Positions 1 to 8,664 of a stretch of 30,081 nucleotides of DNA are shown in pieces (the first letter of the stretch is position 1; each line of letters opens with the position of its first letter). Made by a program: the position numbers and the translations under genes. The notes below the pieces were generated by a model, which was given only the letters and a program-made list of their open reading frames with translations, did not search any database and was not told the origin of the DNA. The stretch covers positions 1-30,081 of the forward strand of contig DCIN01000063.1 in the NCBI GenBank assembly GCA_002315815.1. Reading direction: 5' to 3'. This DNA is from Bacteroidales bacterium UBA1725 (lineage in GTDB: Bacteria > Bacteroidota > Bacteroidia > Bacteroidales > UBA932).

Positions 1-22
1 TTGAGGGGGTACGCCCCCTCAA
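1..22. terminator. GC-rich perfect hairpin, possible terminator of an upstream gene
   Basis: A 9-bp perfect inverted repeat (TTGAGGGGG / CCCCCTCAA) encloses a 4-base loop at the very edge of the window. It lies before the lepA promoter, so it could end the transcript of a gene outside the window. There is no clear T tract right after it on the + strand, and the other side is outside the window, so the terminator role is only a guess; the inverted repeat itself is plainly visible. Confidence 0.4.
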
Positions 23-88
23 TGAGTAACATAACATATTTTGCATGCAGTACAACAGACATTGGGGTGCAGTCCCTGCAAAATATGT

Positions 89-96
89 TATCTTTG
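89..96 (+). promoter_or_regulatory. Bacteroidetes-type -7 element for lepA
   Basis: The sequence TATCTTTG matches the Bacteroidetes primary sigma factor -7 consensus TAnnTTTG exactly. A TTG at 62-64 could be the -33 element, but the spacing of 24 bp is longer than the usual 19-21, so the -33 assignment is weak. If used, transcription would start near 100-103, only a few bases before the lepA start codon. Small inverted repeats surround it (TGCAG/CTGCA at 68-80; TGCAAA/TTTGCA at 78-98). Confidence 0.5.
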
Positions 97-108
97 CAGA
101 ATATGGAA

Positions 109-1896
109 ATGAAGAACATCCGCAATTTCTGCATCATAGCGCACATAGACCACGGCAAGAGCACTCTTGCCGACAGGCTTCTGGAACTCACCCAGACTCT
201 CTCGCAGAGGGATATGGAGAACCAGGTTCTGGACGATATGGATTTGGAGAAGGAAAAAGGCATCACCATCAAGAGCCACGCCATCCAGATGGTTCATTCA
301 TTCAAGGGTGAGCAGTACAGGCTCAATCTGATTGATACTCCGGGACACGTCGATTTCTCGTACGAGGTGTCAAGGTCTATTGCATCCTGTGAGGGTGCGC
401 TGCTTGTCGTGGATGCTTCCCAGGGCATTCAGGCTCAAACAATCTCCAACCTGTATATGGCAATAGACCACGGTCTGGAGATAATTCCGGTTCTCAACAA
501 GATAGATATGGAATCCGCACAGGTCGAAGTTGTTACGGATGAAGTATGCGAACTTCTCGGCTGCTCTCCAGATGACATTTTCAAGGTTTCTGCACGGACA
601 GGCGAAGGGGTTCCTCCAATTCTGGATGCCATTGTGGAGAGGATACCGGCCCCTGCAGGCAATCCCGACGCTCCACTTCAGGCCCTCATATTCGACTCTG
701 TGTTCAATCCTTTCAGAGGAGTAATCGCATATTTCAAGATAAAGAACGGAAGCATCAGGAAAGGTGACAAAGTCAAGTTCGTGGCAACCGGAATGGACTA
801 CGATGTAGAAGAGGTCGGGATACTCAGGATGAAACTTGTACCCTCGGCATCCGTAGGATGCGGAGACGTGGGCTACATAATCACGGGAGTGAAGAATGCC
901 ACGGACGTGAAGGTCGGAGACACCATCACAGGCTTCCAGAACTCCTGTTCCGAGGCCATCGCCGGATTCGAGGAAGTGAAGCCTATGGTTTTCGCTGGAA
1001 TGTACCCCGTTCAGGCAGACAAGTTCGAAGAACTCAGAGCCGTGCTGGAGAAATTCCAGCTCAACGACGCTTCATTCGTGTATGAGCCTGAAAGTTCACT
1101 CGCCCTCGGCTCGGGTTTCCGCTGCGGATTCCTCGGTCTGCTGCATCTGGAGATAGTTCAGGAAAGGCTTTTCAGAGAGTTCGATATGGATGTCATCACC
1201 ACTGTCCCCAACGTATCCTACAAGGTGTTCACGACTCAGGGAGATGTGGTTGACGTTCACAATCCGTCCGGTCTTCCCGCCCCCACGCTGATAGATCACA
1301 TCGAAGAACCTTTCATCAGGGCGCAGATAATATCCAAGTCCGAATTCTTCGGGTCAATAATGAAACTCTGCCTCGACAAGAGAGGCACTCTTGTAAGCCA
1401 GCACTACATAACTGCCGACCGCGTGGAGCTCAATTACGATATGCCTTTGAGCGAGATTGTGTTCGACTTCTACGACAAGCTCAAGTCCATATCCAAGGGA
1501 TATGCCTCTTTTGATTATCACCAGACAGGCTACAAGACCTCCAAACTGGTCAAACTGGACATACTGCTGAACGGAGAACCGGCAGATGCCCTGTCCACAC
1601 TCATACACGCCGACAACGCCAGTGACTTCGGACGCAAGATGTGCGTCAAGCTCAAGGATCTGATTCCCAGACAACAGTTCGACATACCCGTACAGGCTGC
1701 AATAGGAGCCAAAATCATCGCCCGCGAGACGGTGAAACAGGTGAGGAAAGACGTAACGGCCAAATGCTATGGCGGTGACGTCACCAGAAAAAGGAAACTT
1801 CTTGAAAAACAGAAGGAAGGAAAGAAGCGTATGCGCCAGATTGGTAAAGTGCAGGTGCCTCAGAGCGCATTTATGGCAGTCCTCAAACTGGACTGA
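109..1896 (+). CDS. lepA: Elongation factor 4 (LepA), ribosome back-translocating GTPase
   Basis: LepA is a membrane-associated and cytosolic translational GTPase that binds the ribosome and helps under ionic or cold stress and in ribosome assembly. The start at 109 gives a 595-aa protein, matching the roughly 600 aa of the family, and begins with the conserved MKNIRNFCIIAHIDHGKST. GTPase motifs are complete: G1 AHIDHGKST (residues 11-19), the GITIKSHAI switch I region, G3 DTPGH (76-80), G4 NKID (130-133) and G5 SAR. Domain II, the EF-G-like domains III and V (LHLEIVQERL motif) and the basic LepA-specific C-terminus follow. The frame stays open to base 1 and an ATG exists at 103, but residues upstream of 109 are not LepA-like and a -7 element lies within them. 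It is a housekeeping gene, unrelated to the PUL next to it. Confidence 0.97.
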   Translation: MKNIRNFCIIAHIDHGKSTLADRLLELTQTLSQRDMENQVLDDMDLEKEKGITIKSHAIQMVHSFKGEQYRLNLIDTPGHVDFSYEVSRSIASCEGALLVVDASQGIQAQTISNLYMAIDHGLEIIPVLNKIDMESAQVEVVTDEVCELLGCSPDDIFKVSARTGEGVPPILDAIVERIPAPAGNPDAPLQALIFDSVFNPFRGVIAYFKIKNGSIRKGDKVKFVATGMDYDVEEVGILRMKLVPSASVGCGDVGYIITGVKNATDVKVGDTITGFQNSCSEAIAGFEEVKPMVFAGMYPVQADKFEELRAVLEKFQLNDASFVYEPESSLALGSGFRCGFLGLLHLEIVQERLFREFDMDVITTVPNVSYKVFTTQGDVVDVHNPSGLPAPTLIDHIEEPFIRAQIISKSEFFGSIMKLCLDKRGTLVSQHYITADRVELNYDMPLSEIVFDFYDKLKSISKGYASFDYHQTGYKTSKLVKLDILLNGEPADALSTLIHADNASDFGRKMCVKLKDLIPRQQFDIPVQAAIGAKIIARETVKQVRKDVTAKCYGGDVTRKRKLLEKQKEGKKRMRQIGKVQVPQSAFMAVLKLD

Positions 1897-1931
1897 TGTC
1901 ACCGGGCAACGGACATTTCTTTCAATAAATA

Positions 1932-1962
1932 TTTGCAATGGACAATTATTTCCTTACTTTTA
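1932..1962 (+). promoter_or_regulatory. Promoter of the first susC/susD pair
   Basis: A TTTG at 1932-1935 is followed after exactly 19 bp by TACTTTTA at 1955-1962, one mismatch from the Bacteroidetes -7 consensus TAnnTTTG. Spacing and order are those of the standard Bacteroidetes -33/-7 promoter. Transcription would start near 1966, giving a leader of about 58 bases. The related 10-mers GCAACGGACA (1906-1915) and GCAATGGACA (1935-1944) flank and overlap the -33 element and could be an operator. A short stem CTGGA/TCCAG lies in the leader. Confidence 0.6.
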
Positions 1963-2023
1963 CCTCCCGATAGAGGGCTGGAATTAGTCCAGTTTGCTTT
2001 TCTAACCACATCAATTAAGTGTA

Positions 2024-5000
2024 ATGAAAAAACTATTTTGTTCTTTTCAGAAGGGCCTGGTGGCTGTTCTGATGTCAACAACACTGATGCTCAGCGGAAT
2101 ACAGGCGTATGCCCAGAATTCCATAAGCGGAAAGGTCGTCGATGCCAATGGTGAGCCGATTATCGGAGCCGGTATTGTTGTCAAAGGAACAACCACCGGT
2201 ACAGTTTCCGATGTAAACGGCGATTTCAAACTTAATGTTGCTGTCGGCACAACCCTCGAGATTACCTGCGTGGGGTATTCTTCCCAGGATGTAAAGGCCG
2301 CCAACAATCTCCTTGTCAAACTTGCTGAAGACGTCACTCTCCTGCAGGAGACTGTAGTAGTCGGTTACGGTACAATGAAGAAGAGCGACATAACAGGTGC
2401 TATGGTGTCCGTTTCTTCCGAAGAACTTGTTCAGAATCCCGTGAACAACGCCATCGAGGCGCTCCAGGGTAAGGCTGCCGGTGTGAATGTTTCTTCCGCA
2501 GGCATTCGCCCGGGTTCAGTAGGATCCATCCAGATTCGAGGCAGTAACTCAATCTACGCAGATTCAAATCCTCTCATCGTCATTGACGGAATCATCTCCC
2601 GCAGCGTCGGTCTTGATATGCTCAACCCTCAGGATATCGAATCCATCGACATTCTCAAGGATGCATCCGCAACAGCCATCTACGGTGCACAGGGCGGTAA
2701 CGGTGTCGTTCTAGTAACGACCAAGAAGGGTTACAACGGGAAATTCACCCTGAACTATTCCACCAATGTCACTCTCGAGAAGATTTATGACGTTCTTCCC
2801 ACTATGACAGCCTCCGAAGCCATCGAATGGAGACGTTGGGCAAAATACTACGCAGGACTCGGCCCCCGCGCTGACGAACCCACAATCGACAACGATGCTG
2901 CAACCCTTCTGTACGGTGGTCCCTCAGCCGACCTGGCCACCTGGAGCAACATTCTTCGCGGCTGGGGAATCTCCCTTGCACAGTGGCAGAACAAATCATA
3001 TGACCAGAGCACTCTCAAGTGGGACGGTTCAAAGGTCATCGACACTGACTGGACACAGTATACCGACCGTGTGGGCGTATCCCAGGAGCACACTCTTTCC
3101 GCCAGCTACGGTAATGACAAGGTAAAGGCTTATACTTCCGCCGGTTTCCTCAAGAATACTGGTACCAACATCGGTCAGGAATTCAAGCGCTACACTTTCC
3201 GCACAAGCGTGGACATCACTCCTGTTGACTGGTTCTCTATGGGCGGTTCAATCAATCTCCGCTATTCAGAGCAGCTGTACGGTATTGACGGTGGCAACGG
3301 CGTCGCCGGAAACAGCTATGCGTCCAGTCTCCACGACAAAGGCCGTTCGTTCTACAGATATGCTGTTCCCTACTACGAAAACGGAACCCGCGTAATCTAT
3401 CCCGGCGGTGATGAAATCGTGGCAACCGTCATCGAAGAGGAAGGAAAGTCCGACATCAAGAACCTGAACACCAATATTTCAGGAACATTCTACGCACAGC
3501 TCAATTTCGATAAGATGTGGAGCGCCCTCAAGGGACTCACCTTCAAGACCAGCTTCGGTCCACAGGCGACATACACACAGAGTTACCGTTACCTTTCCGC
3601 CGACTGTGCAAACCGTCAGTCTCAGGGTACCGACTTCGTAAGTTCAAACGCAAGCAAGAGATTCTCCTGGACTTTGGACAACCTTCTCACATATTCGAGA
3701 GTCTTCGGCGAACATTCAATCGACGCGACTCTCCTTCAGGAGGCTATGTACAGTATGAGCACGCTTATGTACTCGATGAGCGGTACCGGTGTCGCCCTCG
3801 GTCAGTCACAGTCCTACTGGGGACTCAATCCCCAGTCAGTGTCAGTACTCGATTCTCCTTCCTACAATTCACTTACGGAGAACCAGATGGCTTCCTATAT
3901 GGCCCGCGTAGCATACAACTTCAGGAGCAAATACCTCATTACAGTATCATATCGTTATGACGGTGCGTCACAGCTCGCTGACGGTCATAAATGGCAGGGC
4001 TTCCCTTCAGTCGCCCTCGGCTGGAGAATCGATCAGGAGCCTTGGATGAAGAGCCAGCAGGTATTCAGTCAGTTGAAACTCCGCGCCGGTTGGGGTATGA
4101 CAGGAAACTATTCTGTAGGTACATACAGCACAAAGGATCTTCTCACCACCCGTCTTATCGATCACGGATCAAGCCCTTCCACAACCTATATGACACCGAC
4201 ATCATTTGCCAACCCGAACATCGGTTGGGAGGTAACCACCCAGATCAATGCCGGTATCGACTTCGGTTTCCTTAAAGGCCGCATCTCCGGTGTCCTCGAC
4301 TTCTACAGGAACAAGACCAACGGACTTATCTTCACGGTTTCACTTCCTTCAGTTTCAGGACGCACCTCCACTCAGGATAATGTAGGTAAAATCATCAACC
4401 ACGGTTTCGATCTCACTCTCAACTCCAACAACATCACCACCAAGGACTTCAACTGGAAGACCACTCTCAGTCTGGGTTACAACACCAACAAGATTCTGGA
4501 GCTCCAGAAAGGCAAGGAGGATATGGTCGCAAGCCGTCTGTTCATCGGACAACCTATCAGCGTGAACTACGGATACGAAACAGCAGGTCTTTGGACCGAT
4601 TCTGCTGAAGATTTGGCAGAAATGGCAAAGTTCAACGCCAATGGCCACAACTTCCAACCCGGTTACACCAAAGTCATTGACCAGAACAACGACTATAAGA
4701 TCGATGCCAACAACGATATGAAGATTCTGGGCAACTCCACTCCTCTCGTAAATGTCGGTTTCAACAACACCTTCCGCTGGAAGAACTTCGAGGCTGCCAT
4801 ATTTATGTACGGCAACTTCGGATACCTCTTAAACTATGGTAACGGACAGGGTGCACGTTCCGCCACTCACTCCCTGAATTACTGGAACGAGAACAATAAG
4901 GATCCAAACGCTTTCAACAAACCTCGTTATCAGACTTCAGGAAGCGGCGACCTGTACTGCGGCTATCTGTTCTACAGGGACGGTTCCTGGTTCAAAGTCC

Positions 5001-5185
5001 GCCAGATTTCCATAGCTTACAACCTGCCCAAGAACTGGGTACAGGCTGTAAAACTCAACAACCTCAAGGTTTCCGTTCAGCTCAAAAATCCCTTCTCCAT
5101 CTATCAGGGAGCGTTCTGGACTGACGGCGATACAGGTTCCTCCTTCAACAGGGGTCTTGTCTTCGGTTTTAACGTTGGATTCTAA
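2024..5185 (+). CDS. SusC-family TonB-dependent outer-membrane glycan transporter (first pair)
   Basis: This is a 22-stranded outer-membrane barrel that imports oligosaccharides with energy from TonB, working with the SusD lid encoded next. The 1053-aa protein has a signal peptide with likely cleavage after AYA (residue 30), a carboxypeptidase-D-like regulatory domain (about 33-105, GKVVDANGEPIIGAGI), the SusC plug motif VVVGYGTMKKSDITGA (111-126) with the plug to about 230, and the barrel ending in the terminal phenylalanine of FGFNVGF. The TGA/TAA-to-ATG distance to the susD gene is 2 to 14 bp, so they form an operon. No enzyme gene follows in this transcript: the next gene is convergent. 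It is clearly diverged from the second SusC of the window (13993-17034), so it probably takes a different substrate or chain length. The substrate cannot be read from the sequence; a pectin-derived glycan is inferred from context. Confidence 0.95.
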   Translation: MKKLFCSFQKGLVAVLMSTTLMLSGIQAYAQNSISGKVVDANGEPIIGAGIVVKGTTTGTVSDVNGDFKLNVAVGTTLEITCVGYSSQDVKAANNLLVKLAEDVTLLQETVVVGYGTMKKSDITGAMVSVSSEELVQNPVNNAIEALQGKAAGVNVSSAGIRPGSVGSIQIRGSNSIYADSNPLIVIDGIISRSVGLDMLNPQDIESIDILKDASATAIYGAQGGNGVVLVTTKKGYNGKFTLNYSTNVTLEKIYDVLPTMTASEAIEWRRWAKYYAGLGPRADEPTIDNDAATLLYGGPSADLATWSNILRGWGISLAQWQNKSYDQSTLKWDGSKVIDTDWTQYTDRVGVSQEHTLSASYGNDKVKAYTSAGFLKNTGTNIGQEFKRYTFRTSVDITPVDWFSMGGSINLRYSEQLYGIDGGNGVAGNSYASSLHDKGRSFYRYAVPYYENGTRVIYPGGDEIVATVIEEEGKSDIKNLNTNISGTFYAQLNFDKMWSALKGLTFKTSFGPQATYTQSYRYLSADCANRQSQGTDFVSSNASKRFSWTLDNLLTYSRVFGEHSIDATLLQEAMYSMSTLMYSMSGTGVALGQSQSYWGLNPQSVSVLDSPSYNSLTENQMASYMARVAYNFRSKYLITVSYRYDGASQLADGHKWQGFPSVALGWRIDQEPWMKSQQVFSQLKLRAGWGMTGNYSVGTYSTKDLLTTRLIDHGSSPSTTYMTPTSFANPNIGWEVTTQINAGIDFGFLKGRISGVLDFYRNKTNGLIFTVSLPSVSGRTSTQDNVGKIINHGFDLTLNSNNITTKDFNWKTTLSLGYNTNKILELQKGKEDMVASRLFIGQPISVNYGYETAGLWTDSAEDLAEMAKFNANGHNFQPGYTKVIDQNNDYKIDANNDMKILGNSTPLVNVGFNNTFRWKNFEAAIFMYGNFGYLLNYGNGQGARSATHSLNYWNENNKDPNAFNKPRYQTSGSGDLYCGYLFYRDGSWFKVRQISIAYNLPKNWVQAVKLNNLKVSVQLKNPFSIYQGAFWTDGDTGSSFNRGLVFGFNVGF

Positions 5186-5199
5186 AAATGATATCAGAT

Positions 5200-7365
5200 A
5201 TGAAAAAAATATTCAAAGCTATTGCAGTTCTGATGGCGGGTGCTCTCCTGCTCTCATCCTGTACCGACAAGTTCCTTACAGAGACCAAGAGAGACTCAGC
5301 TTCTACTGATTATCTCGATACTCCTGAAGGACTCTACTCAATGTCCCAGAGCCTCTACGGAATGCTTCAAGATTACTATTCCCGTGCAACTTGGAACTAC
5401 ATCGAGACCGGTACCGATGAAATGACAGCAGGTTCAGATACTCAGGGTGAGGCGTGGAATTCCTATGACGCACGTATCAGCTCCAGTGCGACCTCCGGTC
5501 TGTTTGACGTCTACTATCAATGGATTGGACGCGCTAACGTAATCATTGACAGAGAGAAGATACTTGAAAATTCTTCCCTCAAGAATGAGACTCTCGGAAT
5601 CGCCTACTTCACTAGAGCATACTGCTATCTCTTCCTTGTTATTCAGTTCGGAGACATACCTCTGCTCACCAAGCCCGTATCAAGCCCCGAACGCGAATAC
5701 TCACGTCAGAGCAGAAAGCAAGTTTACGAAGTAATCATCTCTGATCTTGAGAAGGCGGTTACAATGCTTCCTGACAACGCAAAGCTTGCTACGTCGAACC
5801 ACTACACCAAATATTCGGCAGCTCACTATCTAGCAAAGGCTCACCTCTGGAGAGCTTCTGAAATCAATGCGGACTGGAACGCCGATTATGTTACCAAGGA
5901 CCTTGAGGACTGTATCACTTATGCTCAAATGGTCATCGACGCGCATGACCTTGTGAGCGATTACAACGATCTCTTCAACAACTTCACCAAGTACGACGAA
6001 TCCATCACAGAGACCAACACCGAAATCGTTGTCGCAATGGGCAATACAGGTTATGACACCGCTGCCAAGATTTTCCCGGGCGACTACTATCAGATGTACA
6101 TACCCTGGTACGAAGCTTTCACTCTTATGAAGAGAGATATCCCGGGAGGCCGTCCTTACCAGCGTATGAAGCCCACTCCACGCTACTGTTACTACATTTA
6201 TGATCTTGAGAACGACTCACGTATCTGGAAGTCCATCCGAATGACTTTTGCAGTCAACAACTGCAAGACCAATGCAGGCAACTCTGCGTCTATGCTCAAC
6301 CTCGGAGACGGCAGCACAGTGAAAGCAGGAGATTACTTCGACAGTGACGAAGGCAAGTATCTGAGCACAATGTGGATCATCAACCGTGAAGACTATGGCC
6401 AGAAGTACTATAGGGATCAGGTCATTACCAAGTACAACGACAGACCAAAGAAAGCTTACGACATAATTGACTACAACACTGGCAAATACATTCCCGCAAT
6501 TGCAGCTCTGCTCGTATATGACAAGCCTGCATCTGAAGGTGGAAGCAACACTCCCATCGGAACCTGCCTTGTTCCCAAGCAGGATGAGAGACTGTACTGC
6601 TCAATCAACAAGTTCATTGACGGAGCATCTCCCACCTTCGCAAACGGAAGCTGGCGTGACGTTGTGAACGCACGTTCTGCAGAAGACTATTTCTTCAAGG
6701 CTGAGGCTCTCATCAGACAGGGTAACATCGACCAAGGTCTTGCCGCCCTCCAGCCTCTGCGCGAACGTGCACAGTTCAAAGCCGGGGAAGCAAGAGACTC
6801 ATACGTAGACGGTGGAAAGGCTTACTTCGACAACGTATTCCGCAAGGATCAGAAGGGCCTGGATGCGAACTGCTCATACTATCCTTACAACTCGTACTAC
6901 TACTCCCTCGGTGGTTGGGACGATGCTTCATACCGCGCCGCGAAAAACGCGACAGCGTCAGTTCTTCCTCTTGTCACTATGGACAGCTATCCTAAGGAAG
7001 ACCAGAAGGTGATGACTGAACTGGGATATACAAGCGACTTCGACAAGGCTATGTGCTTCCTTCTGAACGAGAAATCACGTGAGATGTACGGTGAGCTTCT
7101 CCGCTGGATGGATTTGGCACGCACCAAGACACTTGAGAAGAGACTCTATTACAACGATACTTCTTTCAGCAAAGAGATGAAGGACGTTGCAGGTCAGACA
7201 CAAGACCTCAACGGCGTTACCTACAGCAGTTCTTACGGCGGAAGCTTCAATCCGCAAAAGCACTATGTCCGTCCTATCCCTCAGACCTTCCTGGACAATA
7301 TCACAAAGAATGGAATTCCTCTGACCAAGGAAGAGAAGAACGCAATGCAGAATCCCGGATATTAG
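5200..7365 (+). CDS. SusD-family glycan-binding lipoprotein, unusually long (first pair)
   Basis: SusD proteins sit on the cell surface as lids on SusC and bind the incoming glycan. An ATG at 5188 is possible, but the one at 5200 gives a standard lipoprotein signal (MKKIFKAIAVLMAG) with lipobox LLSSC, Cys21 being the lipidated residue. The RagB/SusD signature is visible: N-terminal helical repeats around GIAYFTRAYCYLFLVIQFGD, and the C-terminal block NEKSREMYGELLRWMDLARTK followed by HYVRPIPQTFLDN and a closing QNPGY. At about 721 aa it is well above the usual 500-600 aa; the extra length lies in the middle and in a Tyr/Asn-rich stretch before the C-terminal block. It follows susC within a few bases and ends before the terminator region at 7371-7453. 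The ligand is unknown. Confidence 0.93.
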   Translation: MKKIFKAIAVLMAGALLLSSCTDKFLTETKRDSASTDYLDTPEGLYSMSQSLYGMLQDYYSRATWNYIETGTDEMTAGSDTQGEAWNSYDARISSSATSGLFDVYYQWIGRANVIIDREKILENSSLKNETLGIAYFTRAYCYLFLVIQFGDIPLLTKPVSSPEREYSRQSRKQVYEVIISDLEKAVTMLPDNAKLATSNHYTKYSAAHYLAKAHLWRASEINADWNADYVTKDLEDCITYAQMVIDAHDLVSDYNDLFNNFTKYDESITETNTEIVVAMGNTGYDTAAKIFPGDYYQMYIPWYEAFTLMKRDIPGGRPYQRMKPTPRYCYYIYDLENDSRIWKSIRMTFAVNNCKTNAGNSASMLNLGDGSTVKAGDYFDSDEGKYLSTMWIINREDYGQKYYRDQVITKYNDRPKKAYDIIDYNTGKYIPAIAALLVYDKPASEGGSNTPIGTCLVPKQDERLYCSINKFIDGASPTFANGSWRDVVNARSAEDYFFKAEALIRQGNIDQGLAALQPLRERAQFKAGEARDSYVDGGKAYFDNVFRKDQKGLDANCSYYPYNSYYYSLGGWDDASYRAAKNATASVLPLVTMDSYPKEDQKVMTELGYTSDFDKAMCFLLNEKSREMYGELLRWMDLARTKTLEKRLYYNDTSFSKEMKDVAGQTQDLNGVTYSSSYGGSFNPQKHYVRPIPQTFLDNITKNGIPLTKEEKNAMQNPGY

Positions 7366-7370
7366 AATCC

Positions 7371-7396
7371 GTTCCGACTGCCTGACGGTTCGGAAC
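7371..7396. terminator. Hairpin after susD, part of a convergent terminator region
   Basis: A 7-bp inverted repeat GTTCCGA / TCGGAAC encloses a 12-base loop six bases after the susD stop codon. There is no strong T tract directly behind it. It is followed at once by a second, stronger hairpin, so the two probably act together for the forward susCD transcript. Confidence 0.5.
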
Positions 7397-7408
7397 CCAA
7401 CACAAAAT

Positions 7409-7453
7409 AAAGAAGGTGGCTATCAGTCTTTCGACTATTTAGCCACCCTCTTT
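7409..7453. terminator. Bidirectional Rho-independent-type terminator between convergent operons
   Basis: The stem GGTGGCTA (7415-7422) pairs with TAGCCACC (7440-7447) and extends outward through one A-C mismatch by five further A/G-T/C pairs (7409-7413 with 7449-7453). The A-rich left arm and T-rich right arm give a U tract in either direction, fitting a terminator shared by the forward susCD genes and the reverse galactan operon that meet here. The loop contains a small AGTC/GACT stem. Confidence 0.75.
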
Positions 7454-7471
7454 GTTTATGAAGCTGTCTGT

Positions 7472-8656
7472 TTATTTTTTGTATTGTGAGGCTTCTACGT
7501 ATGCCTGCATAATCTTGGTGGGGCGTTCATCGGAACCGAAAGCTCCCAGACTGTAACCGCCTGTCCCCTGCCCCGGTCTCGGATGTGATTCCGGAGCCCA
7601 GTAGAAAATGCCGTGACAGTGGCCGTCAGTATTGTCACGTGACTCTGTAATGGCCTTGGAAAACTGACGATAACTTTCTTCTATTGTGCCCTCGACGTTT
7701 TCATTTACTTCGAATCCGGTTTCAACAATCATTGATTCTTTTCCGAAACGTTCATAAACGTGCTTGATATTTTTAATACAATCTTCGATAACTCCGTCGG
7801 CATCAGTCCTTCCACCCTCCTTTGCGGCCCAGTATGGGTATAGGGACATACCTACCATATCGTATTGAGCACCATACTTCTCAAGAATTCCAAGATTCCA
7901 GTCATACATTTCCTGGTCATAGCCATTGTCAAGATGAACAATTGTGACAGCGTCGGGAAAAACGCTTTTGACAGCCCTGTGACCTGTGTCGATGAAACCT
8001 GCGTATTGCTCCGGATCAAGCTTGCTATGCCCCATATGCTCTGCAACGGGAACATTGTTAGGGTCCTCCACTTCACCTGGAGCACGGCGCTGAGCATTCC
8101 AGAGCAGACCGTTGCGGGTCTCATTTCCTACTTGCACCCATTTCGGTTCAACACCATTGTCCTTCAGATATTGCAGAACCTCAACTGTGTGGTTGTAAAG
8201 ATCGACCTTCATAGTTTCATAGTCGTGTCCCATCCACTGGGCAGGAATAGGCTGTTTTTTAGGGTCTGCCCAGGTGTCTGCGTAGTGGAAATCCACCATA
8301 ATGGCCATACCAAGATTCTTCGCCAGAAGGCAGTTTGCAAGAAGATCCTCCTTATCACAGCTGCCCGCGTGAGACAGTTGCTGTTCTGTATCACCCGGAC
8401 GTCTCCATATTCTCGGATTCACCCATACACGATAGCGTGTTGCATTCAGACCCAAGTCCTTCATAAGCCGGGTAAGCTCAACGCCTTCATCTCCTTGGAA
8501 ATTTTTCAGGTATGAGCCGCGTGCGAGCATACCGTTTGCGGAACTGATATCGGCACCCAGCCAATAATCGTTGTCAATCTGTGCGTGCACGCCTGCAACA
8601 CTGGTACATAGAACTGTTACGGCGAAACCGATGCGTAAAAGTATTCTGTGTTTCAT
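7472..8656 (-). CDS. Endo-beta-1,4-galactanase, GH53 (single domain)
   Basis: GH53 enzymes cut the internal beta-1,4 bonds of galactan and type I arabinogalactan, retaining mechanism, clan GH-A (beta/alpha)8 barrel. The 394-aa protein has a type I signal peptide (cleavage likely after VHA, residue 25), then WLGADISS, VDFHYADTWADPKKQ (121-135), the acid/base motif WVQVGNE with Glu179, and the nucleophile strand MIVETGFE with Glu312. The end carries the usual family block FYWAPE and GAFGSDERPTKIMQAY. No lipobox is present around the early Cys17, so it is predicted to be periplasmic rather than surface lipid-anchored. It is the last gene of the seven-gene reverse operon, 8 bp behind the GH2 gene, and ends just before the convergent terminator. 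Its loops differ from those of the double GH53 at 17083-19050, which suggests a different chain-length preference (inference). Confidence 0.95.
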   Translation of the reverse strand: MKHRILLRIGFAVTVLCTSVAGVHAQIDNDYWLGADISSANGMLARGSYLKNFQGDEGVELTRLMKDLGLNATRYRVWVNPRIWRRPGDTEQQLSHAGSCDKEDLLANCLLAKNLGMAIMVDFHYADTWADPKKQPIPAQWMGHDYETMKVDLYNHTVEVLQYLKDNGVEPKWVQVGNETRNGLLWNAQRRAPGEVEDPNNVPVAEHMGHSKLDPEQYAGFIDTGHRAVKSVFPDAVTIVHLDNGYDQEMYDWNLGILEKYGAQYDMVGMSLYPYWAAKEGGRTDADGVIEDCIKNIKHVYERFGKESMIVETGFEVNENVEGTIEESYRQFSKAITESRDNTDGHCHGIFYWAPESHPRPGQGTGGYSLGAFGSDERPTKIMQAYVEASQYKK

Positions 8657-8664
8657 AATTCGTA

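Noticed and set aside
1..108. lepA beginning at the TTG at base 1 or the ATG at 22
   Set aside because: The extra residues are not LepA-like, the region holds a hairpin and a perfect -7 element, and the start at 109 gives the family's normal N-terminus and length.
1354..1938. Open frame of 194 codons on the - strand
   Set aside because: It is antisense to lepA and resembles no known protein.
7865..8515. Open frame of 216 codons on the + strand
   Set aside because: It is antisense to the GH53 gene, whose catalytic motifs are intact; no family is recognisable in it.
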